Positions 23,760 to 35,329 of a stretch of 64,000 nucleotides of DNA are shown here, piece after piece (within the stretch, counting starts at the first letter, position 1; each line of letters starts with the position of its first letter). Source of the stretch: Acanthochromis polyacanthus (taxonomy: Eukaryota > Chordata > Actinopteri > Pomacentridae); NCBI RefSeq assembly GCF_021347895.1, contig NC_067132.1, forward strand, positions 29,419,757 to 29,483,756. The letters run 5' to 3'. The notes under the pieces were generated by a model, which was not told where the DNA came from, searched no databases, and saw nothing but the letters and a program-made list of their open reading frames with translations. The position numbers and the translations under genes were made by a program.

Positions 23760-26700
23760 CATTAGAATATTATAAATACAGGAATTAGGAATGGTAGATT
23801 CCTTTTCTGCTCATAAATCCGACATACTGGACCTTGACTAGACAAACCTGATGAGGTGGTGTCGTCACTGGGACAAGACGAGCTCTCTGTTGGATCTTTA
23901 GAGGTTTGATGAGAGTCTGAAGACCTGAATGGTAGAACTGGTGGAGAGAAATCAGCAAAGAGAAGAGAGGGGAGGCGGGTTAGAGAAAGCCAAGGACCAG
24001 GTGAAGAGAAGTCAGAGCAGAGATGGAAAAGCAGACAGGAAACAAAGGTTAGGGAAAGTGAAGACTGGAAACAGAGCAGGGAGCGGTGGAATCCAAAGAG
24101 ACGCTACGACTATTTAGAGACGACACAGGACCGACTGGAGGACTGAGTCCAAGAGAGGATGTGCAGTCTGTGGTCCAGCAGGGAGAGAGTGAATGAACAG
24201 AGCTTAAACAGCTGCAGGTGAGGCGGTGGACAGGTGAGCTGATGACTGAATGAGAGTCAGCTGCAGGAATCAGCAGAGTGCAGGCAGGTGAATGAGAGAG
24301 AGACAGAGAGACAGATGCAGAGACAGAAAGTAAATGGAACGTGTTGAAAAGCAGCATCTTCTCTGAGTCCTGGGGCCCAATCATTTCCATCAATAGAAAC
24401 TTGTTAGTTCTGTTTAAAATCAACTTTATTCTCACAGTTTTGATGATGTTCTGACTTTAACTGTAACATGAATATTAAATAACACAAACACAAGTTTATC
24501 TTTACTTTGTTTTCCTGCCAAACAAATGACAACAAATGTTAGAATTCTGCTTTATTTTCACTGATATTTAAATTCCTGACAATTAAAAATAAAGTCCGTT
24601 CAGCTTTTAGACAGAAATTCATCTAGATTTTTACTGTTGCTTATAAATTATGTGATTAATTTAGATGAAAGTGTATTTAATTGATCGTAAATCTAGAGTT
24701 TTGAAAATCCTTCATGTCCAGACAGACGTCTCTAAAGTCCTGCTCTGAAACTTTCACATGTTACAGAAAAAGCTTTTATTGATTTCTTGTTCAGACTAAT
24801 GGATCATCCTCCATAGAACCCTCATAGTAGCAGTAAAATAAGTTTATAAATGTAGAAGAACACTGATGTTTTGGTGAAAATGTTGCCTCAACATACTTCA
24901 AAACTGATTCCTTTGTTTTCCTCAGACCTGTAAAATAATTTCAGTTGTGTTTAAATAATAGAAAAAATGAGCATCAACCCAGAACAGAGCTGAAATGAAA
25001 AGTGACTGAATGTAGAGTTCAGGGTTTCTGCTGTTGGCCTTCTTCCTCTGCTTCACCTCCACATCCTGAAAGCACAGATTCTACACAAAGTTCACCTGAG
25101 AGGATAAAAAAAGCTTCAGAAAGTGACAGCAGATGAAGGATTTCTGTCTTTTCACCAACATCCAAAGCTGACAGAGAAAAACAGTGGAGTTCAGTCCTGT
25201 TGCTTTGACAGCAAAGTTAAAGCTGCAGGAGCTGCTGGATGTGAGCAGAGGGCAGCAGCAGGGGGCGCTGTTGGAGGGTTTCCATCAGCCTTCAGCGTGT
25301 TCAGGACGTCAGAGAAAGTGTGACATTAAAACAGTGAACAGAGCATCTGTGATCTGTGTTCAGGGTCCAACCTCCGTTTTCCATCAACTCTCAGCTTCAT
25401 CAGATCAGTTTACTGCTGCATAGAAATCAGCTGATCAGATCTGTTCCTCCACAACACACAAACACACTTTAAACACTGACACACACAAAGTAAACTGGAT
25501 TTTTCTCTTTATAGTTACTGATTTTAAAGTCAGGTTTGATCATTTCATGGTGTAAAAGTGTCTGAAATTCCAGTTAAAACACGATGAGACGTTGAAACTG
25601 TAAATCAGAGTAATGACATGATGAATGCCAGCAGCACTTTAAAGTCCTGCCTTTAAGGTGGAATAATGTGGAGGATATTTAGATGAGATTATCTTTGACT
25701 GTCTCCCTGAGGACAACTTTGTTTTGGACATTGGAGAGAATCCAGACGTCATTTTGTGTCTTTTGAGGTCATTTTGTGTCTCTTTGTGGTCGTTTTTCAC
25801 AACTTTTCCAGCTAAATCAACTCTTAAAAACTTCCTAATCAGATAAAGTTTGTAGAGTCAACAGTGAAGTGTTTGACTGAATAAATGAGTGATGGAGTTA
25901 CAGCGTCCTCTGCTGGACACAAACTGAAATCATTTATTGTCGTTTCTCCAAGAATGTTTTTATTTTTAATCATAAAGTGACAATAAAACCAGTAGAGGTC
26001 ACAGACTGTTACAATCATTGTGTTTTATCAGCATGAAAATATGACATAAAACAGGATTTCAGAATATTGTGAAATGAAATGAAGTCTGATAATCCAGTAT
26101 TAACACTGATAGTCTAATAATCCATGAAAATACAGACTCTGGATTGTATTTGAAGCCTCATGTTTGTATTTAGCTCCAATCACACTGAAATTCTAGTTTG
26201 AAATCTGTTCTATGAAAAATCAAGATACAAAACAAAGAGTCTGTTCCAGTCATTGGAGGAAGTCAACTGAAGATGATTTTACAGCAAAGAAAAACTCTGA
26301 AATAAAATTAAACATCTATAAAACTCACAATGGTCAAAAAAAATCATAACAAACAAAAGGAAAACAATAACAGTAACAGCAGACAAACATGCATCAATAG
26401 TTTGAAATTCCCAAATTAACTATTAAAAGAAAACACTGAAATAATGCTAATAACATTTAAGGACAAAAACTTTCTCTCAGTAGTTTTTCACATTCATTCA
26501 GTGAAACTCTGATGTCCAAGTTCCATTGAATACAGCATTAGATGACTAACAGCTGTGCAGCAGTCAGTCAGATGTCAAGCAGCTTGTTTTTCTCACAATA
26601 GTGGTCATTTTTACCAAGGCACAAATGTTTTAAATACTGAGAAAGACGTTTGTCCTGCATGTCCTCTGAGAGCTGCATCATTACAGGCAGATAAACACAC

Positions 26701-26850
26701 ATAGAAATATAGAAACAGACACAAACCACATAAAGCTGGACAATATTTGCACAGGAAAAACTGTAAAATAAGAAACTAAAACACAATACAGTTGTGACTT
26801 TTGGTTTTGTCTCACTCAAAGATTTTCAAAGGTCCTATCAGTCCACTGCT
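23760..26850. other. Non-genic spacer between tail-to-tail copies 4 and 5
   Basis: Mostly AT-rich, with a purine-rich patch (about 23,930-24,340, many GAGAG/AGACAG words). No exon-like frames with family motifs or splice logic were found. 26,800-26,850 already matches the 3' region of copy 2 (about 7,125-7,180), so the copy 5 locus begins there. Confidence 0.4.
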
Positions 26851-26852
26851 GT

Positions 26853-28117
26853 TATCGGCCCACCGATATTATCGGCCCGATATTGGCATAAAAATGAATT
26901 ATCGGTCAATATCGTTATCATTTTTTTTTCCAATCATGAAAACTGAATAATACCTGGATTTCACCAGCATTTACCTGCACACAAATGATCACGTCATCAA
27001 ACGGCGTCCTGAAGCGTGTAAACAACCATTTCTGACCTTCCCTGAAAATTTCATCCAAATCCGTTATTACGCTCTTTTTGAGTAATGTTAAGACAAATGT
27101 ACGCTCATCGTCACATAACTTTGCCGTGTTCCTTGACAGAGTAAATAAAAATAAAAGGCGCTTTGCGTGGTTGGAAGACTTAAATAGAGACACCAAGCCC
27201 TTCAGTCGCTGCTGCAAAAAAAGCTGAAGGAGCCGGGTGTTTGTTTCTGTACCATGTGTTTAAAAAAAAAAACTCATGTAGGCAACTAACGGCAAAAAAG
27301 TGCTGCCAGCTCACGAGTCAGACCCACAGAGCTGCTGTCCTCTGAAACTCACAACTGGTTTACCGAGAGCAACATCCACCGCTGAGGAACCGACATCAGA
27401 CTGACCGGGTTTGAGATTTAAAAACACGCGTGTGCTCGTTCACTGCAGAACACGAGTTGTCGTTCAGCAGATCTCAGACACTCGTTAATCTGTGCTGCAG
27501 ATAAAAATGCTTTGTCTAAACTGTCCGTGTCAGATCAGCACATGGTTCCATAAATACACAATAAAGCATTTAATAAAAGAGCACTTCAGTGTTTCTGTTG
27601 TTATGATTTGAACTGAACTATAGTTTGCTGTTATAAATTAGATTTTATTCTTTTTTTTGCACTGTAACTGTTTGCATAGTTGTATTTCAGAAAAAATAGT
27701 GCAAATGGTGCTAAAAGGTGAATCAGTGTCCTTTTCCATGTCTGTTACTGATTGGTGGTGAAACACTGTATGGAAGTACCTACCACCACCTACTGACCTT
27801 TTTAGTATTACTAGAATCTGCATTCTGAGTTTCTGAATGCAGATATTTTCATTTCTTATCAATGAGCTAGACTGTACCCTGACCCCCACCTAAAAGCAAA
27901 AAAGTTCAGGTTTAGGATTATTTTTCACTTTAAGCCCTGCAAGTGTTTCTGTAGTAACAAGTTTGCTGTGTCTGACTAACAACATGTCTGTGGTTTGAAT
28001 CATTTCAAAGCCCACATATATCGGTATCGGTATCGGTTGATATCGGAATCGAACATTGAGAGTTGGACAATATCGGCATGTCGGTTTTTGGCAAAAAGCT
28101 AATATCAGACATCTCTA
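26853..28117. mobile_element. Non-autonomous DNA transposon (hAT-like, ATCGG-rich ends) in copy 5 3' flank
   Basis: Ends are rich in tatcggcccgatattggc on the left. The right end carries the inverse phrases (atatcggtatcggtatcggt, gacaatatcggcatgtcggt) and closes with atcagacatctcta. This is the signature of a widespread fish element. The paralogous site in copy 2 (about 7,175-7,185) is empty, so insertion post-dates the duplication. The inside has short ORFs but no recognisable transposase. Exact left boundary is uncertain by a few bases. Confidence 0.65.
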
Positions 28118-28217
28118 GTAAATATGTAAACGCTGAAGAACAATGAGTTTGTCTCCAAAACACATTTTTAAAGCTCCTCTTCAGTCTCTCTGTAAAACCT
28201 CATCAAGTACTTTATCT

Positions 28218-31200
28218 TCATTGTGTTCCTCCTTCTGTATCTTCAAGTTTAATGGATCTGCAAATAAAGTGAAAAAAAAAGCCAAAAACACATCAAACAA
28301 CAACAGACCATTATTTATACTTCTTAAATACAAAATACACATTAACATCAACCATGATTCCTTCATGTGATTTTCTGTTTTCTCTTCATTTCAGTGACTT
28401 TAATGTTTTCATTTCATGGATGTTGTTGAACTCTGACTGAGATCATCATCTTAGCTGATACAACAAAGCATGTTGATGAAAATAAGTGGTGGAAATGTTC
28501 CTGAAACATCCCAGAAAACTAACTTGATGACAACAGTTTTCTCCTTTAACATGTTCCCTCATTTACTGTAGTTCACACAGAGCAGCACACAAGTTTAACA
28601 AAAAACATTTACTGACCTGGTTTCATCACTATTTGATCTTCTTGTGTTGTTTTCTTGTTGACCTGAGAAAAGTTCAGAAAACATCATCAACACAAACAAC
28701 ATCAAGAAATAAATTCCAAAGTGACAGAAGAACATCTTCTTACCATTTTTCTTTTTAAAGAACAGTAGAAGGACGACTATTATTACTCCTATTACTGGTG
28801 CTGCTGCTATTAAAGCTCGAGTAGTTTTATCCTTCATCCACTTGACTCTTCCTCCATTGACTGATCTCCCTGAAATATAAAAGATTCAGTTAATTTTCTG
28901 TCTCTGGAAGCTCCATGATGGAGTTTTGTGATCTTTGATGTCTGCAGGTCAAACACATCTTCCAGATAATCAGAGGAACTTTTGCTGTTTTACCTCCACT
29001 TATCTTCACAGAGGTGTCACTTATCAGCGTCTCCTCAGCATTACTGAGTTGACAGGTGTACGTTCCCTCCTGCTCTGAAGATAAGTCCTGCAGTGTGATG
29101 TCTCCTGACTCTGACACATCCTTCACCTGCTGCCTCCACTCCTCTGAGACTGTGGAGCTGCCATCAGTCCTGCTCTGCTTCACCATCATCTGACTGTGGT
29201 TGAATCTCCAAAGCAGGTGAGAGAAGGAAAAGTTGGAGGCAGCGCAGGTGATGATTGTTTCACTTGTTGATCCACTGATAGGAGCTGAAATGATGGAAGA
29301 GAAGAAGACAAGAATGAAGCAAGTCAATAATGTGTGAGTGGATTGTTGAGATGAGATGTTTTCCTCACTGAGTTTCCTCCAAGCAGCTCTCCTCCTGTTT
29401 GTTGGAGTTGTGACGGTGCAGCTGTAGACCAGATCAGTATGACTGTGTGAGAGGATCAGAGAACTACTGATGCTGTAAAGCTGCTCTTCATTCTGCTGGA
29501 CTGTGGTTGTGTTGTGGAGGTTGATGTTGGATGGAGGTGTGGTGGACCAGGTGAGCTCAGGTTGAGGGTAGATCCCCTCTGAGCTGCAGCTCATCCTGTT
29601 TTCTACCTGCTGGATGTTCACTTCATGGACTGGAGCTGGAAAAGAGGAGAAAAAAGATCTTTGATGTTCATCTAACAATATAATTGATGCTTTTCTCTTA
29701 GAAATACATCGCACAAAAATTGTTTAGAACTCAGGGGTTTCCTGTGTTTGTTGCTTCTCGTACCGTAAACCTTCAGGTTGATATAGGAAGTCTTTGGTCC
29801 ATTGTTGGTGCTGATGAAACACTCATATCTTCCTTCATCCTGAACCTTCACTCCTGTCAGCTGCAGTGAGGCGTTTCCTCTGGAGATCTGGTCCTTGAAC
29901 AGTGACGTCCTGTTTCTGTAGATCTGGTGCTGATTTCCAAGCTGGTCTTGGTTGCTGTAGAACGAGTGGACATGACGTCCTGTTGTCAAATTAGTCCAGT
30001 GGATGACGATGTAAGCAGCGACCTGGAAGCTGCACGGTAAGATGCATCTCTCCATAAAAACACAGGACACCTCAGTATCTGCAACATCAGGTAAAGACCA
30101 TGTTAGTGAGAGACTCAGACCTGCATCAGAAACACACTTAGATTTAGTTGTTGTCCAGCATTTGTTCAGGTCTTTCAAAGTCCAGTTTCTGATTTCTGAA
30201 ACTTCAAGAAGTTTAGATTCCTGAACATAAAATCACAAACCAGTCAATGTTTAACTGGTTACATTTCTTTAAATAATGTTTTGTTCCAGCAATTTACACT
30301 GAAATGCAGAAAGTCAGATTTACTAAACTTAAAGAGTTTCCTTGAATGTAAAGATAAATAACAACCAGTATGTAAATAATGATTATCAGGGGTTTTATCT
30401 GACTGAATAAATGTTTTTTTTCCATTTGATTTGTTGACAGCAGGAAAAATACTAAATATAATCAGGTTCATGGTCAAAGTCTTGTTTGTCAGATTTAGGG
30501 GCAGCATGGCTCAGTGAGTAGAGTGGCCGTCTTGTAACTGGAAGGTTGCCGGTTCGATCCCCAGCCTGTCAAGCTCATATCAAGGTGTCCCTGAACAAGA
30601 CACCTAATCCCTAATTGCTCCTGATGGGTTGTGGTTAGCACCTTGCATGGCAGCTCCCGCCATCAGTGTGTGAATGGGTAAATGTGACATATCATCATGT
30701 GTATGTGCTATATAAATACAACCATTTAAAGGATCTATTAGCAGGAGTTGAAGATCAGATTCTGAACTCCTAATATCACAAAAACAGTTTAATTATAATT
30801 GTTTATATATTATTATTGTCAATTAGAGTTGTTTGTCTTTTCTTTCCAATGTGTTTCACATCCAGACCTTCTCCACTCCTCGTTTTTTTCAGTGACTTGT
30901 TCTCAACCAATCAGCTGCTGAGGATTTCTACCTGCCATTTTTCTTTATTCTCTGCCAGCCTGATGAGGAAAAAAAAGTTAATTCCAGTCTTCTGCTGCTG
31001 TCAACCCACCTGTACGTTTAGATTTTGTCTGTAATAAACCACTGTGACCTGTTGCCTCTGCTCTCTTTGTATAAATGAAGAAAGAAACAGGAAGTGTTTC
31101 TCCTCCACAGTTACTGAGACCAACTCAGAGCTCAGCTGTTTAAACTGAGACGATAATAAGAAAACTTCCCTTAATTTAATCCATTCTGCTTGTTTATCAG

Positions 31201-32321
31201 TAAATAAATGATGTCCTGAGGACTAAATCTGACTTTTCAGCATAAATATTTGACCCACAAAGAAAATCTCCACAGATGAAGATCTTTAAGCAGCTTTTAA
31301 TGAGCTAACCATTCTGTACATTTGTGTCATTTTATATGTTCTATCTGGAAAAGCACTTGAATGTTCTTCTGAAAGGTACCACACAAATAAAGTTATTATT
31401 ATTATTATTATTACAAACCTGTACAAACCGAACACGCCGTCTGTCGTTTTGCAAAAGCAGTTTGGGTTTGCAGTCTTGTTTCTTGAGAGTCATAAGTCTT
31501 TAATAGTGCAATAATGTTAAAAAGAAGAAATGTTTTTCTCTATGGGCTTGTTTTCAAGTGTCCTGCTTTCATCAGCTCGACTCCAGACAGATCAACACTG
31601 TGTGCAGATTCTCTGACAGCCGGTTTTTGTACCGAGAGAGAAAGAGGAAGGGAGGTTTTTCAGGGAAGCTCCGCCTCCAGAGTGAGACACACGCAGAAAT
31701 AAAGGGTAGATACGACACGCCCCTCTGAGCGGTGCCTGAGACACACGCGACGGCAGTAATTTCCCTCAAGTCTACTCAACATATTCAACAATAAATCATG
31801 ATATATCAGCTGTTGTTTTCCCCTTAAATCAGTGTTTTCTCTGTATTTCTGTAGTCTGAGAGGTTTGGTCTCCTGATTTATCTACAAACTGATGTGATGC
31901 TGATTTACAGCAGAATTCAATGAACACAGATCTCAGATCAGCTGTGGACTATTTTAATCTGCTGCTCTGTTGTCATTAAACTGCTGCAGACTGAGTTCAA
32001 ACTCACACATTCATAGAGAACATTTCATTCATCCCTTTGTTTCTGCTAGTTCATGTTCACACTGAAAACTGAGACTGGAAACTTCACTGTTAGCTCTGAA
32101 CATGGTTTGATTCAGTCTGATAATAAAGCACCTCAACCTTTCTCTCCTGATCTCTTTCTACAGTTAATGAGACCAACAGAGCTCAACTTGTCAAACACAA
32201 TAAATCCATGGATGGAAGATAAGGAGAAATTAAAATCTATGAAGAGAAGACAAAGTTTTCACTCACCTCCTCTGGAAACAGTCACAATCCACAGAAACAG
32301 GAGAAACACACAATCCTTCAT
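28218..32321 (-). CDS. hhla2: HHLA2-like Ig membrane protein, copy 5 (V-C-V, intact)
   Basis: Seven minus-strand exons: leader 32267-32321, V 29764-30078, C 29369-29635, second V 28994-29284, TM 28744-28869, cytoplasmic 1 28617-28662, cytoplasmic 2 28218-28257. The CDS is 1140 nt, 379 residues, without stops and with canonical splice sites. Approximate layout: signal 1-18, V 19-123, C 124-212, V-type 213-309, TM within 310-351, tail to 379 (RSIKLEDTEGGTQ). V shows VIHW and DEGRYECF; C shows SCSSEGIYPQ and VYSCTV; the third shows WRFNHSQ and EGTYTCQLS. Human HHLA2 also has V-C-V order. The last exon is short and differs from copies 2 and 4. The leader intron is close to that of copy 2 apart from a SINE. 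Confidence 0.85.
30498..30723 (+). mobile_element. tRNA-derived SINE
   Basis: The head resembles a tRNA gene with an A box (tggctcagtgagtagagtgg, 30507-30526) and a B box (ggttcgatccc, 30551-30561). The body ends with gctatataaatacaacc. A short target duplication, ATTTA, flanks it (30493-30497 and 30724-30728). The same intron in copy 2 (about 9,311-9,335) has the empty site. Confidence 0.88.
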
Positions 32322-32339
32322 CCTGATTATTTGATGATT

Positions 32340-32720
32340 CAGAGCAGATCTGGAGGAAAAGATTGAACTTTAGAGTCCTGATATGAAGGAGAGACGATCA
32401 GAGAATATCAAAAACCTCCCAACCCTTAAGTCCTGCTGCAAATAATCCCCCACCGTTGGTTTTTGTACTGACAGAAGTTGGTATCATTCATGTAAAACCG
32501 TGGAAGTGTCTCATTATCATACCAATTCGACGTCACTGCTCCCTCAACCAATCCCCACGCCCCTTCGGTCCTCTGTCATTGGTCAGACTTACATTAATTT
32601 CCGGCCACCACCAAATAGCTGGTGGAGGCATAACAGGGGGCGTGGTATGGGGGTGTGGGCTGTCATGAGTGGAGCGGCGGGTGGAGTTCTCACGTCTTTG
32701 CAAAGTGTAAAAATTCCAGA
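32340..32720 (-). promoter_or_regulatory. Candidate promoter of copy 5
   Basis: Directly upstream of the copy 5 leader. The proximal block shared by all copies is followed by sequence unique to this locus, with CCAAT-type words in both orientations (ccaatcccc, cattggtcag) and GC-box-like words (cacgcccc, ggggcgtgg). Assignment as promoter is inference. Confidence 0.35.
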
Positions 32721-32879
32721 GAAGACATTAACTGTAAATTGTACATTTGTAAAACTGTAAATTTAAAATAATTTCTAGACCATGACAAGTTGTTTTGATC
32801 ACAAAGTAAAATACTAGATTGTTCAGCTCCAGACAGCTGTGACTGAATGTTGTGTGTCTTTGTAGAAGAACTGTGATGC

Positions 32880-35300
32880 ACATGTGTAAATGATCAACTG
32901 AGGCATAGTCTATCTATCTATCTATGAAGGACAGAAAATGAAAGGCAGGAGTACGTTGAATCCAAACTCTTGGAGACTCCACCTGCTCACATTTATCATC
33001 TTCTTTGTTTTTAGAGACGCTGCTACTGACAACATGAACTCTTTGATGCTCAACATGAGTCAAAAGTGACACAAATTCAATGGAAAATGGAAATCTCCTG
33101 ACCCACACTGCACATCAAAGGGTTAATTTCATAGTTAGTAGTTATTTAAAGGTGAAAAATCTACATTCTCAGTCTTCTGTTGGCTTCAGGTACCAACTAA
33201 TGAGGACTTTAAAACATCACAGCAGCATTTATTCCTACAGGCTCCGCTCAAAATGTGGGTTTTTCAGAGAGAGTTGTGGTCAGTTGAGAGTTTGGATAGT
33301 TTGGATAGCATTTATATAGTCTGGACAGTTTAGAGAGAGAGAGAGAGATTTAGGAGAGTGAGGAGAGAAGGATAGGAGATAGGATGGAGCCAGATCGGAA
33401 GAGGATTATTATCTAGTTAATAACTCCTAATAAGCTAAATCTAACATTATTACAGATGCATTGGGTTTGCTGATCAAGAACTTATTTTTCACTGTTACTT
33501 ATTTTATTCAAAGGTGAGCTGTTTATTCTGTGTCAAAAAAAGGAATCGTTTAATACCAAAAACCGTTATTTGTGAATAAAAGGAATAAAATCTCCCCTTT
33601 CCTGTACATCGTTGTCCAAGTTACACAAACACATTGACTGTCCTCTGCCTGCTTAAGGCCACAGCATTTTCCTAAAGTGACAGAAAAACATCACAACACA
33701 ACCTGTCACATGATAGGATACGACCATTTTGGGGAAAATTTACACACAGAATGCCTTTTTCCCCCAAACTGCACACCTGCCTTCATTCACCATTAATCAA
33801 TGACTGAGCTTCCAGCGCCCCCTGCAGGACACAAACTGGAAACACGTTCATGATTCACTGCACAAGACTTAACAATTTGATCTCTTCTGGTTCATGAGAA
33901 CGTCCACGTCACTTTTCCTTCACATTTTTACTTTGAAATGAACTTGAATGAAACAGGAGAACTGAAAGTGAAGCTTGGAGGAAGCAGTAAAGTGGCAAAA
34001 ATGTTCTCTAATATATTTGTACTTTGTCATTTCTTCCATTATTTAAAATAAAATGTAAATCAAAAGCAAACTGTCAGTTCTGGTCAGTGTCAGATGAAAC
34101 TTTATTTAGTAATTTACAAGATCCTGACATAACAACTGTTTTTACATGTTTTTCTGCATGATATGATTCCATAGAAGAGGAACATCAACTGTAAAATATA
34201 TAAACACATGAATACTTAATCCTCGTATTTACATAGTTTTTACCTCGTCTGAATACTACCACAGCCTTTCTTTTGGAAATTTGGTGAGAATTGTCCTGAT
34301 TGAATATTATTGAGCTGCATTCTGTATTCCAGCATCAGAATCTATTTATCAGGAAATAAAGATCACAGCCACATATTGCTGCTTATCACAAAAGTTATTG
34401 ATTAATTTGTTAAATTAATGATCCCCAGACACACTTTAAGTTCAAGAAATAAAACTATTAACTTGATCCATCACTACAAAAAGTGAACTTTAAATACATG
34501 AACCTGAACATCCTGTAAATATTCCTTTAGCACAGAAAACTGACCCATGAAAGCAGCTGAATGGAAATAAAATAAAAAAAATTATCAGTTATTTCATCTC
34601 AAATCATCAAATCTTTAGAACAATTTCTGCTCGACTATATTTACCAGTTATGACAGTTCAATGAGAATGAATTTATTTTCATTTTTGTCACCAAGTATTT
34701 CCCATGATAAAGTATTTTATAGGTTTTCTATTATTGTGACGTGCAGCTCCATGTGGGTCAGAAAATATCACTTCATGACTTCTGTATTATCAGTTATTTT
34801 TCCAGATTTAACTCCTCCATAACCAGAGACTATTAGATCTACTGGTTCTAATGCTGCAAATCAAAGACATAATTAGAAATAACAGTGAAAACGTCAGACT
34901 TTGATCTTTAATAGTGACTGAAATATTGACGTTCAAACAGCTTCAAATCTTATCGTGTTTTAAAAAAAAAAAATCCTGCTGCAGCTTTTTGATCTTTAAA
35001 ACTCTCAAAAAGTTTTTCATGAATCAATCTAAGATTTTAAAGATGCATTTTAAATATCCAGAATTTAAAATAAAAATACTAAACCAGAGATGGTCGAGAA
35101 GAAGCCTCTGATGACCTGAGATGGAATAAACTGAAACTAAACAAACAAAAAATTAACAACTGAATAAATAAAGTTCATTTGCAAACCTGTCAAAGCGTAA
35201 CATGTTCGTGAATTTAATTTATCAGCTGAAGAATAGCAATGTGTTCGTCTCCAAAACACAATATTTAAGCTCCTCTTCAGTCTTTCTGGAACAAATTCAT
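32880..35300. other. Non-genic spacer between copies 5 and 6
   Basis: AT-rich sequence with a short (CTAT)n run near 32,910-32,925 and a (GA)n run near 33,331-33,349. No exon, RNA or transposon end is supported. Confidence 0.4.
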
Positions 35301-35329
35301 CAACCTTTTTTTTTTACCATCAATGTGTT

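Noticed and set aside
30498..30580. A tRNA gene
   Set aside because: The A and B boxes belong to a SINE head; the sequence continues into a SINE body and has target duplications.
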